A stretch of 64,000 nt of DNA, taken from positions 1 through 64,000 of the IMG/VR virus record IMGVR_UViG_3300020442_001467. One strand, 5' to 3'. Every line of letters starts with the position of its first letter. Position 1 is the stretch's first letter. Of this stretch, positions 12,015 through 23,063 are shown piece after piece. This stretch comes from a virus. Position numbers and translations under genes: made by a program. The notes under the pieces are model-generated. The model was not told the origin of the DNA and did not search any database. It saw only the letters and a list, made by a program, of their open reading frames with translations.

Positions 12015-15000
12015 ATGAGTAATAAAATTTCATCGCTAATCGAGACACAGCTTCCTGCGTTTATCGTTTCTGAATATGGAAATGTTGCGGCAGTTATTGA
12101 AGCATACTATGAGCAACTAGAATCGACGGGTCAGTCTTTAGATATTATATCGAACATCACATCATACCGTGATGTCGATTTTTATGAAAAAAATCTGTTA
12201 ACAGAACAGACCACACTAACTGTTGGTATTTCTGCTGCAGCTACCACTATCGCTGTTGCTGATGCATCTTCATTCCCCAGAAAGAATGGATACATCAAAA
12301 TTGGTGATGAAATTTGTTTTTATGCTTCTAGAACAGATACAGAGTTCTTGGAAGTTTCTAGAGGAGTTAGTGGGACCACCCAATTAGGGGATCTCTACGA
12401 AAAGTCCCAATACACGTCCTCTGACGCAAAGTTTCACGCTACCAGTTCGGCAGTACATAATTTAAGTCACCTCTTCCTGTACGCCCTTGTGAAGGCGTTT
12501 GAGAGAGAATATCTGGTTGATGTGCCAGAAGTATATCTCAAAGGAGATATTGACAAACGTCAGTTAATTAAGAATATTGCCGACTTTTACAAAGTCAAAG
12601 GAACTGACAAGTCAATTAGGTTTATCTTCAACTCTATCGTCTCAAAGAGTGCTGATGACATCCCTACAACATACTATCCAAAAGATTTTACTGTAAAAGT
12701 ATCAGAATCGAATTGGGATGCTGCTTTTGCTCTGCAAGTAATTATTCTGGAAGGTAACGCCAACTGGTTGATTGGACAAACTATTGTACAGCAATCTGAC
12801 AAAAATTCTCCAGATGCTTCATATGCATCTGTAAGCATCGAGAATGTAGTTGGTATTGGCAAGGTTGGTGACTATGGGTTGTTTAACCTGATTATCAACC
12901 CAAATACCGTAAATGGTAATTTTGCGATCCCCCAAAAGACAGTCCTGGACAGGGATCTCGCGACTACTCAAGGTCCTGGAGATACAATCACTGTAGACTC
13001 TACTTTGGGTTGGTCAGCACAGTCTGGATACCTACAAGTCAATAATGAGATCATTAAATTTGAAGGAAAGGGTGCTAGACAGTTTATTATCAGCGAAAGG
13101 GGTAATATCACCAGAACACACAATGTTGGTGACCTGGTAGTAAACTATTCTAATGTTTCAGCATCTACTAATGACGGTAGAGTCAAGTTGCTTGTCTATG
13201 GAACTCTAACAAATCTCAATGTCGAGAATGGAGAACCATACTCTCAAGTAGGTGACAAGGTTCAAGTTTCCAAACCAGGATTTGAAACCAAGAATTTAGT
13301 CATCTATGACCAAAGGGCAAACAATGTTCGCTGGAAGGTAAACACCTCTGGTCTAACTCCTTCTGTTCCATTCAACCCTGGTGTTGGTCAAGGACTACAG
13401 AAGTTCCTTTCTGATGTCAGTGCAGTATATGAGGATAGTCAGTATTACTACTTTGCTACATCGTCATATCCATCTACTCCTATTTTAACGGGTCAGACTC
13501 AACCAGTTCCTATGGTTGATCCCCAACTGCTTAAACTCATTCCAAAGCAGACTAGCACAACTCCTGAAGTATATAAGACTCCAACCAGAGATGTAGGCAT
13601 TTTTGTTGACGGTTCTATTGCTTTCAGTTTTAAGAGTGAGAACAATATTCCTTATGGAGATATTCAGACCTACACACTCACCAAACGTGGTTCTGGATAC
13701 ACTAAACCTCCTTATGTCTTGGTAAACGGAGATTCGTCTATTGCTCTGTCTTCTTTGGCAGGTGATACTGTCAATGCCATCACAACTATTAAGAGTCAAA
13801 ATTACACAGCAGATCCTCTGATCGAGATTACTGCTGGTAGAGATGGTAAAGCAGAAGCAGTTATCACATCTGGAGAAATTACTAGTATCAGAGTTATTGA
13901 TGCTGGTGAATATTATTCTGCACCTCCTCTTGTCGTTATTAGTGACCTAGCAGGAAAAGGTAGGTTTGCTGAATATCGTGCAAAGACAAATACATTAGGA
14001 AAAATCACAGAGTTTGAGAAAATCTCTGGTGGTAAGTTCTACACACAAGAAAATGTAAGGGTTGAATTAATTTCCGAAGGACAAAACAACCCTGCATCTG
14101 CAACTGCCGAAATCTACCGTTGGGTCCAAAATAGATTCTTTGAAAATGAGTTAATTTTAGATGATAACAACGGACTAGCAGTAAAAGATGTAATTGAAAA
14201 TGAATATTATTACGGTATTGCTGCAAACCCAAAAAGACTGCGTTTGAGGTTGCAAGACAGCATCCAAAATATCACGTTCCAAGAAACGGCAACTGTTACT
14301 CACTCACCAATTCTTGGGTATGCTTATGATGGAAATCCAATTTATGGTCCATATGGATTCTCCGATCCCCTAGACAGCTCATCCTCCATTGCGAGAATGA
14401 ACAGTGGATATCAACTTAAGAGTTCTAGAACTGATGGTCCCGTCGATGCTCCATACGAGATGGGCACATTTGTTGATGACTATGAGTGGGTTGCTACAGT
14501 TGATACTGGCAAGACTCGTCTTGATATCAATAATGGTAGATTCTGTGTAACACCAGAATTCCCACAAGGAACGTATGCATACTTCATTACCATCGATGCT
14601 ACGAATAAACCCGTATATCCATACATCCTTGGTGAGAACTTCTATTCCCTTCCTGTCAGATCAAACTACGAAAGTAAGATTACTCAAAAATCTATTCCTT
14701 CCGATTCTAGAAGACTGTTTATTCCTGGCACATTGAAGAATGGTTCTGGAGAAATAGCATTTGTAGATTCTGTATCAACTGGTTTTGTCTCTTCTGTAAA
14801 AATTGAAGATTCACAACCTAACTTCCAAGTTGGATCTAGAATCTATGTTGATGACTCTGGAAGTGGTGGTAGCGGTGCATCTGGTATTGTATCTTCTACT
14901 TTCGGTAAACCTGTTACCAGTATCGAATCAAAAGAACTCAAAGCAGTTCAACTAACCACTCTAAATTCATTCTATGGTTTCCTTGGCGATACAATCACCC

Positions 15001-18000
15001 AAGAGGGAACAGGTGCTGTTGGTGAGTTGATCAGAGATGTCAGTGAAGAAAATGAAATTGTTTTGAGAAGTGTTACTGGTACATTTGTACCAGGAAATGA
15101 AATCAACTCTTCTACTAGAGTAATTAACCTCTTGCTCTCACAGAACAGCACATACACCCAAGGCGAGACTCTTGCTCTTGTATTGTTTGATGATCCCACC
15201 ACAGAGATTGCTACTGGTGAGATTTTAGCAGGAACTGTCGAACAGAATGCTGTCAGACTAAAAGTATTGTCTGGTAACTTTGATGATTACCTGAATTATG
15301 CAGAAGGCGAAGTTATTCTGAAGAGTAGTGATCTGGGCAACACTGCAGGAACCGAAATTGTAATTATCAAAGAATTGAGTAAGAATGTTGGTGTCACTGG
15401 TGTTGATGAATCTATTGCTATCCTAGAAACAACTGAAGCACATGATTTTGGTAGTGGTGATATTATTGACATCATCGTAGATCCTGACGAAGCAACTACA
15501 GAGACTACCTATTATGTTACCAAGAAGAAATTCCAAGAAGTTTCTCTATTAGATCTACAATATAGTGCCAAAGTAAACGATAGTGGTATCGGAGCATCTA
15601 CTGTCATTGGTCTTGGTAAAGACTACTATACAAACACATATAATGATGTACCCCTGGTATTTGCAAATGCTGCAAAGAACAGAGATGATATTGTTCAGGC
15701 AAAAGCAACTGTGGTTGTTGCTGGTGACAACTTTGATGGTAGTGGCAATATTGCTAGTATCAGTATTACCGACCCAGGTTCTAACTATCGTAGAGATGAT
15801 ATCCTAACTTTAGATCCAACTGCTATTCCTAGGGTAGATCCTGCCGATTTGGATCAGAGTCCTAATCTTGGTATGGAGTACACCAACCAGCAACAAGTAG
15901 AAGCAAACTTATCGAAGAGATTCTTTGTTGCCGAAGCTGACTATGACGACTTCATTGCCAACGAATATGTGGCAGCTGCCTTCGGACAGAATGATGGTGG
16001 TAACGTAAACTTCATTTACCAGAACACAGATCCAGATAATTTTAGTGTTCAGTATTTCATTGTTGATGAGGAAGGAGATGATCTCTCCACTTCCGATACA
16101 ATTGGTGGATATGCAATTACCGCTACAGATACTTTCTATCCCCCTGGTTCACTGTTGCCCCAGTACGTATTCAAAGATCTGGATACGAACGAAGTAAACC
16201 CTGATTACAATCTTCGTGTCGGTAGCACACTCACTATTCCTAATATGGGAGGTCACACCATTTATGTGGTGTCTGACTACAGCACATCGCTGGCATTGGA
16301 TGGATATGCATTGAAAATAGATGACTATGACATTGCTACTGGATCTTCTACTGATCAATCTTCTCCAATTACATTCACACCAGTATTTGCTGGTACATAC
16401 TACTATATCTGTATTGCCCACCCAGAGATGGTTGGAACCATTACTGTGTATCCTTCCCCAGGATCATCCACTCCTCTAATCAATGTAGATTCTGCTGGAT
16501 TTGGTGTTGACAGAACAGATCTCAATGTAACCAACACTTTCGGTATTGCAGTGAATGATTTACTGTCTATCGGATCCGAAGTTATCAAGGTTGTCACAGT
16601 TGACAATGCTAATAAGAAGATGACTGTGTTGAGAGCACAGGAAGGAACCAGTAAGTCAGATCATGGTGATGGCAAAGAGATAACCTCTTTCAGTCCAACA
16701 TACAATTTCACTCCTGGATCTAAACTTGGCGGCAATACTGTCAATGATCCTGTTGTTGTGTCTTATGATAAGACTGCCAAGACTTTAGTCGTCAACTGGG
16801 ATTACGACGCAACATCAACAGTTCCACTGACAACTGTATCTTCTATTGAAGATCAAAGTACACCACCTAAAGTGGTATCTATTTCTAGTGCAGAACCCAT
16901 CAAAGAGAAGCTTCTATTCTCTTTAGACAATACCAATTTTGACACTAACCCTGTTGTTGATATTCAGAAGTATTACTTCTACAAGTTTGATGTCAGTCAT
17001 CCTTCGATGCTGAATTCGTACCTGGATATTTCTACAAGTCCAAACTTTAATGTCTTCACTGAAGAAAAAGAAGTTGGATTGACCGAACCAGGCAACCCTG
17101 GCGCATTTGTAAGAATTAGACTTGGTTATGGCGCAAACATTGGTGAGAAGACACGTAAGGATGTAAACTTCACTAGTTACTACTATTTCCTTACAAATTC
17201 TTCTACAGACACCGAAGGATCTTTCTTGAGAGTTATTGACGATCCTCTTTCTGGTAGAAAGTCTGTCACATACACAACTGACACTAAAGTTGTCTATGGT
17301 CTAGATGAAGTTCCTCAATATGACGGTTCTGGAAGTATTAATTACACAGGACGTTCTGTTGGTAAGATTGCATCTATTACATTAGACAATCTAGGTTCTA
17401 ACTACAAGAAACTGCCTGTTATCAGAGGTGTTGTTCCTGCCGATGGATATAAAGCAAAAGTAACTGCGGTCAGAAATGCCACATCTAATGAAATCGAGGC
17501 AATCACTATTTCTGATCCTGGTCAAGGATATTCTAAACCAGAATTGGTAGTTGCTAGTGGAGATGGCACTGGTCTTCGTACTGTAGTGGACACTCAAAAT
17601 GGTAAAGTTACTCAAGTAAGAATTATCAATGGAGGAACATTTACAGAGACTCCATTGGTTGATATTATCGAAACTGACAACAAATTATTCTTTGAATCCG
17701 AAAACATTGGATTGCCACAAAATGTCAACTTCGTTAAGTATGGATCTGGATTCCACACTGATGATACTATTATCTCTGAATACTCCACACCGTCTGTATT
17801 TGTCTTGAGATCTTTTGATCTAGATGCATTCAAACCTGGAGAACTCATTGAACAACGTTCTGGTCAACTTGTCACTGCTCAAGGTAGGGTTGCACCTAAT
17901 GGATGGACAAAAGGTTCTAATATACTGCGTCTTGAAAAAATTACTGGTGTGTTCAAACAAAACGAGCAGATCATCGGAAAGAGTGGAAAAAATACTGCTA

Positions 18001-21000
18001 TCATCGATAGCATCAAGAAAACTACATTTTCTCCAGTTATTGTAACGAGAGACAAGACTTTAGGTGTGTTTACTTCTGATAGAGGTAAAATCAGTTCTGG
18101 TAACCAGAAGATTCATGACTCTGATTTCTATCAAGATTACTCCTATGTAATTAGATCTAGAACTCCAATCAAGCAGTGGCGTAATATCATCAAAGATACT
18201 ACACACCCTGCAGGATTTAAGGCGTTTGGTGAGGTGTACCTGGAAACACAGGCACCAGCAATCATGCCTAGTAGTCAACCAGTCAAAAAGACTACTGTGA
18301 TTCTCACAGGTCCACCTGTAAACCTATCTACAGTTTCGACCAAGAGAACTATTACTACCAGTGTATTCAAGGTAGAAGACTCTAGAGTCTCTAGAGGTGC
18401 TGGTTCTGTATCTGTTGATGATTTTGATGTAACCCTGTTTAAGACTAGAGAGTTGGAACTTACTCCTGACTTTGATGGTAAATATGATCCTCAAACAGGT
18501 CTGAAGATTGGTAATACACAGTTCACTATTATTGACAAGGAAACAGGCACTGCATACACTCCATACAACGAGCAAGAACTGCTCATGACTATTGATGGTA
18601 TAGCACAGAGACCTGGTTATTCTTTCAAGGTTACTGGCAACCAACTCAATTTCTACGAACCACCTCTTGGTGTCAGAATTGTAGAGGATCAGGAAGTTCC
18701 AGCACAACAAGAATATATTAGATCTTTCAAATTTAGAGAAGACACCGACAATGCTCGTTATCTCAAGAGACTACAGAACATTGCAGATTCTTTTGATGGC
18801 AGAACCAGAATCTTTGATCTGCGTTGGGAAGATGGTAGTGTCGTAAAAACACAGGTCAATGAAGATCTGTTTGTATATCTTGATGGAGTATTGCAGCAAG
18901 GTTCGTATGAAATCAGACGATTTTCAAGCCCAAACAAAACAGATCGTATCGCTTTCAATAAAGCACCCAAAAACTACAAAGACCTATACGATGCTGATGC
19001 TTTTCCACAAGAACTACAGAACGAAACATATTTCTATGGATTTGGTGTGGGTCTATACGAAAGACTTGGTATTGACGAAAGAATAGTTCCTTTCAACACA
19101 TATAATAGTTACTCCATCTATGATTCTAAAGGTGACGTAATTAATGTAGATGATGATAAGAATCTCTATGTTTATGTTGATGGTGTATTACAGAATAGAG
19201 AGTTCTCTTACAAGATTGCTGGATCTTCTATCATATTCAACCAACCACTTACTTTTGCAGAACAAGCGGATGGTGGGTATACAACTGCTAGAGTTGACAT
19301 TATCCGTCTGTATGGTAAAGATGCTCAACAGACAGTCACCCTGTTTAACCACGAACCTGATGTTTACTTTAACAGAGCAACAGTTCAATTAGATCTTGCT
19401 GGTGGTTATGACGCTCTCACAACTTGGCGCACACAAAATACTACTGACACTACGATTGTCAAACAAGGAGATAAAGTATGGGGAGATCTCATCTCTGTTT
19501 CTTCGGATGCTGGCAACACATTTAAAATTGAACTGCGTTCACAAAACATTTTATCCGACACATCTCTGCCCATCACTTTTGATAGAAATGATGGTGCTCC
19601 ACTTACACTGAATCCAGATAGTTTTACTATTTCATATGTAACTAATGAAGATGGAGAAAGAGTCCTCAATAGACTAGAGGCAAACTACATTCCTTACTTA
19701 CCTACAGGTGATGCCTTTGATAGTTATGACTACAGAGGTGAGATTCTGAAGCAACATCCAAACCTTCGTGTTGGTGATAAGATCAAAATTGATGGTGAAA
19801 AATCATACAGAAGTATTATCAGTTCACCACTATTTGCAAGACCAACCGAATATCGTGACGACGAACAAGTATCCAACAACTTCTTCACGAAGATTGCTGC
19901 TGGTAACTATAACGGCGAAAGGTTTGGTGAAGGTTTGTCTGTAGTTGCCAACATTACTGCTGGTAAAGTAACTTCTCTTGATTGGAATCGTAGAGATCTC
20001 TCATACTACTTCAATCACGGTGTCCTTATCAATCCAACTGCATATAATTACAACAGCGCACCAATTCTAAACTTTGTTCCTGTCAATGGTGAAGGTGGTG
20101 GTGCTAAAGCAAGAGTGATTGTATATGGTGGTCAAATCATTGACATTGAGGTCGTAGATCCTGGATCTGGTTATACCAAGGCACCCAGAGTCGTAGTTTC
20201 TAGAGGTTATTCAATCCTTCGTGAGAATAATCATCCAGAGTTCTTCATGACCAGATATACTACTGGTGGTGGGGGTCAGCAACTAGTTGCCACTATCTCT
20301 GCTGTATCATCTGTTATTCCTCTGTTTGATAGAAACCTTATTGAATCTCTCGCTATCATACAGTCACCAAATCCTCTCCAATTCAATAACGAATACGTCA
20401 GAGTTATTCAACCAGCGTCTCCCGCAATTGGAATGGGTGAAGTATCTGAACAGAAGATCCTCTCTCAAATTCAGTATGTTGCTGCTACAGAATCTCCTGC
20501 TGCAGTGTCACAACCTGCATTTACGAGAATCTTCCCTGACAATATGGATCTTGGTTTTGAGTCATTTAGGGCAGTTAAGACCAGACAATATAGTTCTGGT
20601 GTCGTTGCACTAGATGAGCAACCAGTTAATAACCCTCATCTCTATTCTCAAGGTAAGTTAGGAACTACAGTATCCTCCTTTATTGATTACTTGTTCCTAG
20701 ATGTTGGTTATGCAAATGTGTCTGGTATTACTCTGGAGCAACTAGAATTGACTTATACACAATTCCAAGGTATTAGCGAAGGAGTTGATACCTGGATGGA
20801 TAACATGGCAATCAATGCCTCTTCATTAACTACCGATGGAACACTATTCAACCCAGGTGTCCCATCACTACAAGAACATGTCAGTTTCTTGGATGCTCCT
20901 GCAACTGATGTGTCAATTGTCCTTTATGTTCCAGACACTTCCAGGTTCCCCGACTCTGGAAAACTCTTGTTGGGTAAAGAACTTGTAACATATACTAGCA

Positions 21001-21110
21001 AGTCAGCTGATCGTTTTGCTGGTGTGACAAGGGGTGTCGATGGCACCACTGCAGAAGCACATGCTGCAGGTACATTCATCAGGACTATCGGTCTAGAGAC
21101 AACTCTCTAA
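12015..21110 (+). CDS. Giant baseplate/virion protein with YHYH and cupredoxin-like modules (3031 aa)
   Basis: The N-terminus (about residues 1-240, with IIKN-like LIKNIADFYKVKGTDKS) and the position after gp6 suggest a gp7-type wedge protein, but it is about three times the length of T4 gp7. A YHYH-like segment (GYAYDGNPIYGPYG) lies near residue 764. A cupredoxin-like module spans about 1405-1480, with His1414, Cys1466, His1469 and Met1472. At least seven G-S-G-Y-T-x-P-P-type beta motifs occur from about residue 560 to 2716, and DGVLQ-type hairpins near 2190-2400. The ends carry paired modules of the form G-D/N-E-x-x-x-Y...G-V-x-G-T-T. It is probably a wedge core with adhesive extensions. 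The assignment to gp7 is inference. Confidence 0.75.
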   Translation: MSNKISSLIETQLPAFIVSEYGNVAAVIEAYYEQLESTGQSLDIISNITSYRDVDFYEKNLLTEQTTLTVGISAAATTIAVADASSFPRKNGYIKIGDEICFYASRTDTEFLEVSRGVSGTTQLGDLYEKSQYTSSDAKFHATSSAVHNLSHLFLYALVKAFEREYLVDVPEVYLKGDIDKRQLIKNIADFYKVKGTDKSIRFIFNSIVSKSADDIPTTYYPKDFTVKVSESNWDAAFALQVIILEGNANWLIGQTIVQQSDKNSPDASYASVSIENVVGIGKVGDYGLFNLIINPNTVNGNFAIPQKTVLDRDLATTQGPGDTITVDSTLGWSAQSGYLQVNNEIIKFEGKGARQFIISERGNITRTHNVGDLVVNYSNVSASTNDGRVKLLVYGTLTNLNVENGEPYSQVGDKVQVSKPGFETKNLVIYDQRANNVRWKVNTSGLTPSVPFNPGVGQGLQKFLSDVSAVYEDSQYYYFATSSYPSTPILTGQTQPVPMVDPQLLKLIPKQTSTTPEVYKTPTRDVGIFVDGSIAFSFKSENNIPYGDIQTYTLTKRGSGYTKPPYVLVNGDSSIALSSLAGDTVNAITTIKSQNYTADPLIEITAGRDGKAEAVITSGEITSIRVIDAGEYYSAPPLVVISDLAGKGRFAEYRAKTNTLGKITEFEKISGGKFYTQENVRVELISEGQNNPASATAEIYRWVQNRFFENELILDDNNGLAVKDVIENEYYYGIAANPKRLRLRLQDSIQNITFQETATVTHSPILGYAYDGNPIYGPYGFSDPLDSSSSIARMNSGYQLKSSRTDGPVDAPYEMGTFVDDYEWVATVDTGKTRLDINNGRFCVTPEFPQGTYAYFITIDATNKPVYPYILGENFYSLPVRSNYESKITQKSIPSDSRRLFIPGTLKNGSGEIAFVDSVSTGFVSSVKIEDSQPNFQVGSRIYVDDSGSGGSGASGIVSSTFGKPVTSIESKELKAVQLTTLNSFYGFLGDTITQEGTGAVGELIRDVSEENEIVLRSVTGTFVPGNEINSSTRVINLLLSQNSTYTQGETLALVLFDDPTTEIATGEILAGTVEQNAVRLKVLSGNFDDYLNYAEGEVILKSSDLGNTAGTEIVIIKELSKNVGVTGVDESIAILETTEAHDFGSGDIIDIIVDPDEATTETTYYVTKKKFQEVSLLDLQYSAKVNDSGIGASTVIGLGKDYYTNTYNDVPLVFANAAKNRDDIVQAKATVVVAGDNFDGSGNIASISITDPGSNYRRDDILTLDPTAIPRVDPADLDQSPNLGMEYTNQQQVEANLSKRFFVAEADYDDFIANEYVAAAFGQNDGGNVNFIYQNTDPDNFSVQYFIVDEEGDDLSTSDTIGGYAITATDTFYPPGSLLPQYVFKDLDTNEVNPDYNLRVGSTLTIPNMGGHTIYVVSDYSTSLALDGYALKIDDYDIATGSSTDQSSPITFTPVFAGTYYYICIAHPEMVGTITVYPSPGSSTPLINVDSAGFGVDRTDLNVTNTFGIAVNDLLSIGSEVIKVVTVDNANKKMTVLRAQEGTSKSDHGDGKEITSFSPTYNFTPGSKLGGNTVNDPVVVSYDKTAKTLVVNWDYDATSTVPLTTVSSIEDQSTPPKVVSISSAEPIKEKLLFSLDNTNFDTNPVVDIQKYYFYKFDVSHPSMLNSYLDISTSPNFNVFTEEKEVGLTEPGNPGAFVRIRLGYGANIGEKTRKDVNFTSYYYFLTNSSTDTEGSFLRVIDDPLSGRKSVTYTTDTKVVYGLDEVPQYDGSGSINYTGRSVGKIASITLDNLGSNYKKLPVIRGVVPADGYKAKVTAVRNATSNEIEAITISDPGQGYSKPELVVASGDGTGLRTVVDTQNGKVTQVRIINGGTFTETPLVDIIETDNKLFFESENIGLPQNVNFVKYGSGFHTDDTIISEYSTPSVFVLRSFDLDAFKPGELIEQRSGQLVTAQGRVAPNGWTKGSNILRLEKITGVFKQNEQIIGKSGKNTAIIDSIKKTTFSPVIVTRDKTLGVFTSDRGKISSGNQKIHDSDFYQDYSYVIRSRTPIKQWRNIIKDTTHPAGFKAFGEVYLETQAPAIMPSSQPVKKTTVILTGPPVNLSTVSTKRTITTSVFKVEDSRVSRGAGSVSVDDFDVTLFKTRELELTPDFDGKYDPQTGLKIGNTQFTIIDKETGTAYTPYNEQELLMTIDGIAQRPGYSFKVTGNQLNFYEPPLGVRIVEDQEVPAQQEYIRSFKFREDTDNARYLKRLQNIADSFDGRTRIFDLRWEDGSVVKTQVNEDLFVYLDGVLQQGSYEIRRFSSPNKTDRIAFNKAPKNYKDLYDADAFPQELQNETYFYGFGVGLYERLGIDERIVPFNTYNSYSIYDSKGDVINVDDDKNLYVYVDGVLQNREFSYKIAGSSIIFNQPLTFAEQADGGYTTARVDIIRLYGKDAQQTVTLFNHEPDVYFNRATVQLDLAGGYDALTTWRTQNTTDTTIVKQGDKVWGDLISVSSDAGNTFKIELRSQNILSDTSLPITFDRNDGAPLTLNPDSFTISYVTNEDGERVLNRLEANYIPYLPTGDAFDSYDYRGEILKQHPNLRVGDKIKIDGEKSYRSIISSPLFARPTEYRDDEQVSNNFFTKIAAGNYNGERFGEGLSVVANITAGKVTSLDWNRRDLSYYFNHGVLINPTAYNYNSAPILNFVPVNGEGGGAKARVIVYGGQIIDIEVVDPGSGYTKAPRVVVSRGYSILRENNHPEFFMTRYTTGGGGQQLVATISAVSSVIPLFDRNLIESLAIIQSPNPLQFNNEYVRVIQPASPAIGMGEVSEQKILSQIQYVAATESPAAVSQPAFTRIFPDNMDLGFESFRAVKTRQYSSGVVALDEQPVNNPHLYSQGKLGTTVSSFIDYLFLDVGYANVSGITLEQLELTYTQFQGISEGVDTWMDNMAINASSLTTDGTLFNPGVPSLQEHVSFLDAPATDVSIVLYVPDTSRFPDSGKLLLGKELVTYTSKSADRFAGVTRGVDGTTAEAHAAGTFIRTIGLETTL

Positions 21111-21120
21111 AAACACCGTA

Positions 21121-21128
21121 TAAATATA
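21121..21128 (+). promoter_or_regulatory. Late promoter TATAAATA (perfect)
   Basis: A perfect TATAAATA, continued by TAAATA, lies 37 bases before the gp8 start in an otherwise empty gap. Confidence 0.8.
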
Positions 21129-21164
21129 AATAACACAGAAATCCAACCCGTATCTCTTATTTCA

Positions 21165-23030
21165 ATGGCTGCTATTATCTCGGAAAAGTTCAGAATTTTT
21201 AATGCGAAGCAGTTCCTAGAGTCTCTTACTGAAGGCGCTAGCGATACTGGTGCCGACCGAAGTCGTATGTACTTCTTTGTCGGCAGACCCCAAGCATGGG
21301 ATTCGTTTTTAGAAGTATATTCAACAGACGGTGGTTCGTTCACCGTAGGTAACGAAGTATATGTTGGTGCCAACTATGCTGGCGCTACATTCAAGGCAAC
21401 AATCGCAAAGATTCTTCCTGAAAGTCTTCTACTCAACTTGGTAGGACCACTTCCAACTAGTGCTCCTGCTCTAGGATCTCTGTTAAAGGAATACGACGGT
21501 TCGGCGGATACGGGTGTCCAAGCAACCACGGGTGTCTACAGATATTCTACAGAGAACGTTCCTCCTGTACCTCTTGATAACCTAACCGAGAAATTCAGCG
21601 TTTATAGTGACATCATTGCAGCGAAGAGAATCACTTCTTCCTATGCAAGATCTGTTGTAAGAAGATACAATTGGGACACAGCGAACAATCCAAAGTTCGA
21701 CATGTGGAAACCCAACTATTCTGCTACCCCTGCTGGTGGTGGTCAGGTCGGTGTTGGAACTGCTCTTGGCGGATCTTCTATCTCTGGAGCAAAGTTCTAT
21801 GTAATGAACCAGGGTTATGAGGTATTCAAATGCCTCTACAACGGTGAGTCTGTTGCTAACCCATCTGGTGTCAACGTAGTTCACGAACCCAAAACTAATC
21901 CTTCTGCTGGTCTCGGTACATATTCTAACGGCATCTTTACTGCTCCTGATGGATCTTACATCTGGAAGTACATGTACACCATGCCTACTGATGATGTACT
22001 AGCATTCCTCTCTTCTGACTTCATGCCTATTGCAGCAGCAGGAGAAGCGAGCAGAGTTGCAACTGAAACTGCAGCAGTATCAGGTTCTCTTGACGTTGCT
22101 CTTATTAGAGACGGCGGAACTGGTCTTACCAACGGCACTTTCTATGCTCCTGTATTAGGAGATGGTACTGGCGGCATTGCTAAACTAACTGTTGCTGCTG
22201 GTGTTATCACTGGTGCTGAAATGGAAGCAGCAGGTTCTGGTTATACCTATGCATCTATTCCTGTTGTGACTGGTGTTCCTTCTGGAACTGCTGGTAGCAC
22301 CGAAGCAATCGGTCTATTCACTGATACTGCTCTTACAGTATCTCAAGCAGTTGCAGCAACATCTGCTCCATCACTAGAAGTGGTTATCCCCCCACAAGGT
22401 GGTCACGGTTCCGACTTCGAGACCGAATTTAACGCAAAGCGTGTTATGGCAAATATTCGTCTCACTTTCGTTGAAAGTGCTGGCGACTTCCCTGTCGATA
22501 ACGATTTCCGCCGTATTGGAATCATCAAAGATCCTCTTGATTACGGTACTACTACTTTCGCTACTTCTGATACCCTTTCTGGATTGAAGGCAGTTAAGAT
22601 CACTGGAGCAACTGGAGACTTCACTCCCGATGAGATGATCTCCCAGACCGTCGCTGGTGGCACTGCAAAGGGCACTGTAGTCTCTTGGACCCTAGATGCT
22701 GGATCTCCTACTCCAACACCTTCTACCCCTGGTAGCGGCGTTCTGAAGTACATGCAAAGTTCCGAGTATCACATGGATGCTAACTACATTGTGAGAGAAT
22801 TTGCGTCTGACGCTGCTAACGCAATTGTAGGTGCAGATTCTGCTTCTCAAGGTACTGTAGATGTTGCATTGGCAGATGGTACAGAACTAATTGGTTCCGT
22901 ATTCACCGATGGTCTGGCAGATCCCGAGATCGAAGCGAACACAGGCGATCTCATATACATAGAGAACAGAAGACTAATCACCAGAGCAGCAGACCAAATT
23001 GAGGACATCAAGTTAGTCATCGAATTCTGA
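21165..23030 (+). CDS. gp8: Baseplate wedge protein gp8-like
   Basis: The 621-residue protein begins MAAIISEKFRIFNAKQFLES, the typical start of cyanophage gp8, followed by a segment resembling the T4 gp8 core (SRMYFFVGRPQAW..). It is nearly twice the length of T4 gp8 (334). The extra residues are beta-rich with a DGGTGLTNGTFY..GSGYTYASIPVV repeat also seen in the giant proteins, and an NVP-like EFNAKRVMANIRL near residue 420. gp8 dimers decorate the wedge together with gp7 and gp10. Confidence 0.8.
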   Translation: MAAIISEKFRIFNAKQFLESLTEGASDTGADRSRMYFFVGRPQAWDSFLEVYSTDGGSFTVGNEVYVGANYAGATFKATIAKILPESLLLNLVGPLPTSAPALGSLLKEYDGSADTGVQATTGVYRYSTENVPPVPLDNLTEKFSVYSDIIAAKRITSSYARSVVRRYNWDTANNPKFDMWKPNYSATPAGGGQVGVGTALGGSSISGAKFYVMNQGYEVFKCLYNGESVANPSGVNVVHEPKTNPSAGLGTYSNGIFTAPDGSYIWKYMYTMPTDDVLAFLSSDFMPIAAAGEASRVATETAAVSGSLDVALIRDGGTGLTNGTFYAPVLGDGTGGIAKLTVAAGVITGAEMEAAGSGYTYASIPVVTGVPSGTAGSTEAIGLFTDTALTVSQAVAATSAPSLEVVIPPQGGHGSDFETEFNAKRVMANIRLTFVESAGDFPVDNDFRRIGIIKDPLDYGTTTFATSDTLSGLKAVKITGATGDFTPDEMISQTVAGGTAKGTVVSWTLDAGSPTPTPSTPGSGVLKYMQSSEYHMDANYIVREFASDAANAIVGADSASQGTVDVALADGTELIGSVFTDGLADPEIEANTGDLIYIENRRLITRAADQIEDIKLVIEF

Positions 23031-23063
23031 TTATAAACAAAAACAAGACGGTAGTTTAATACA

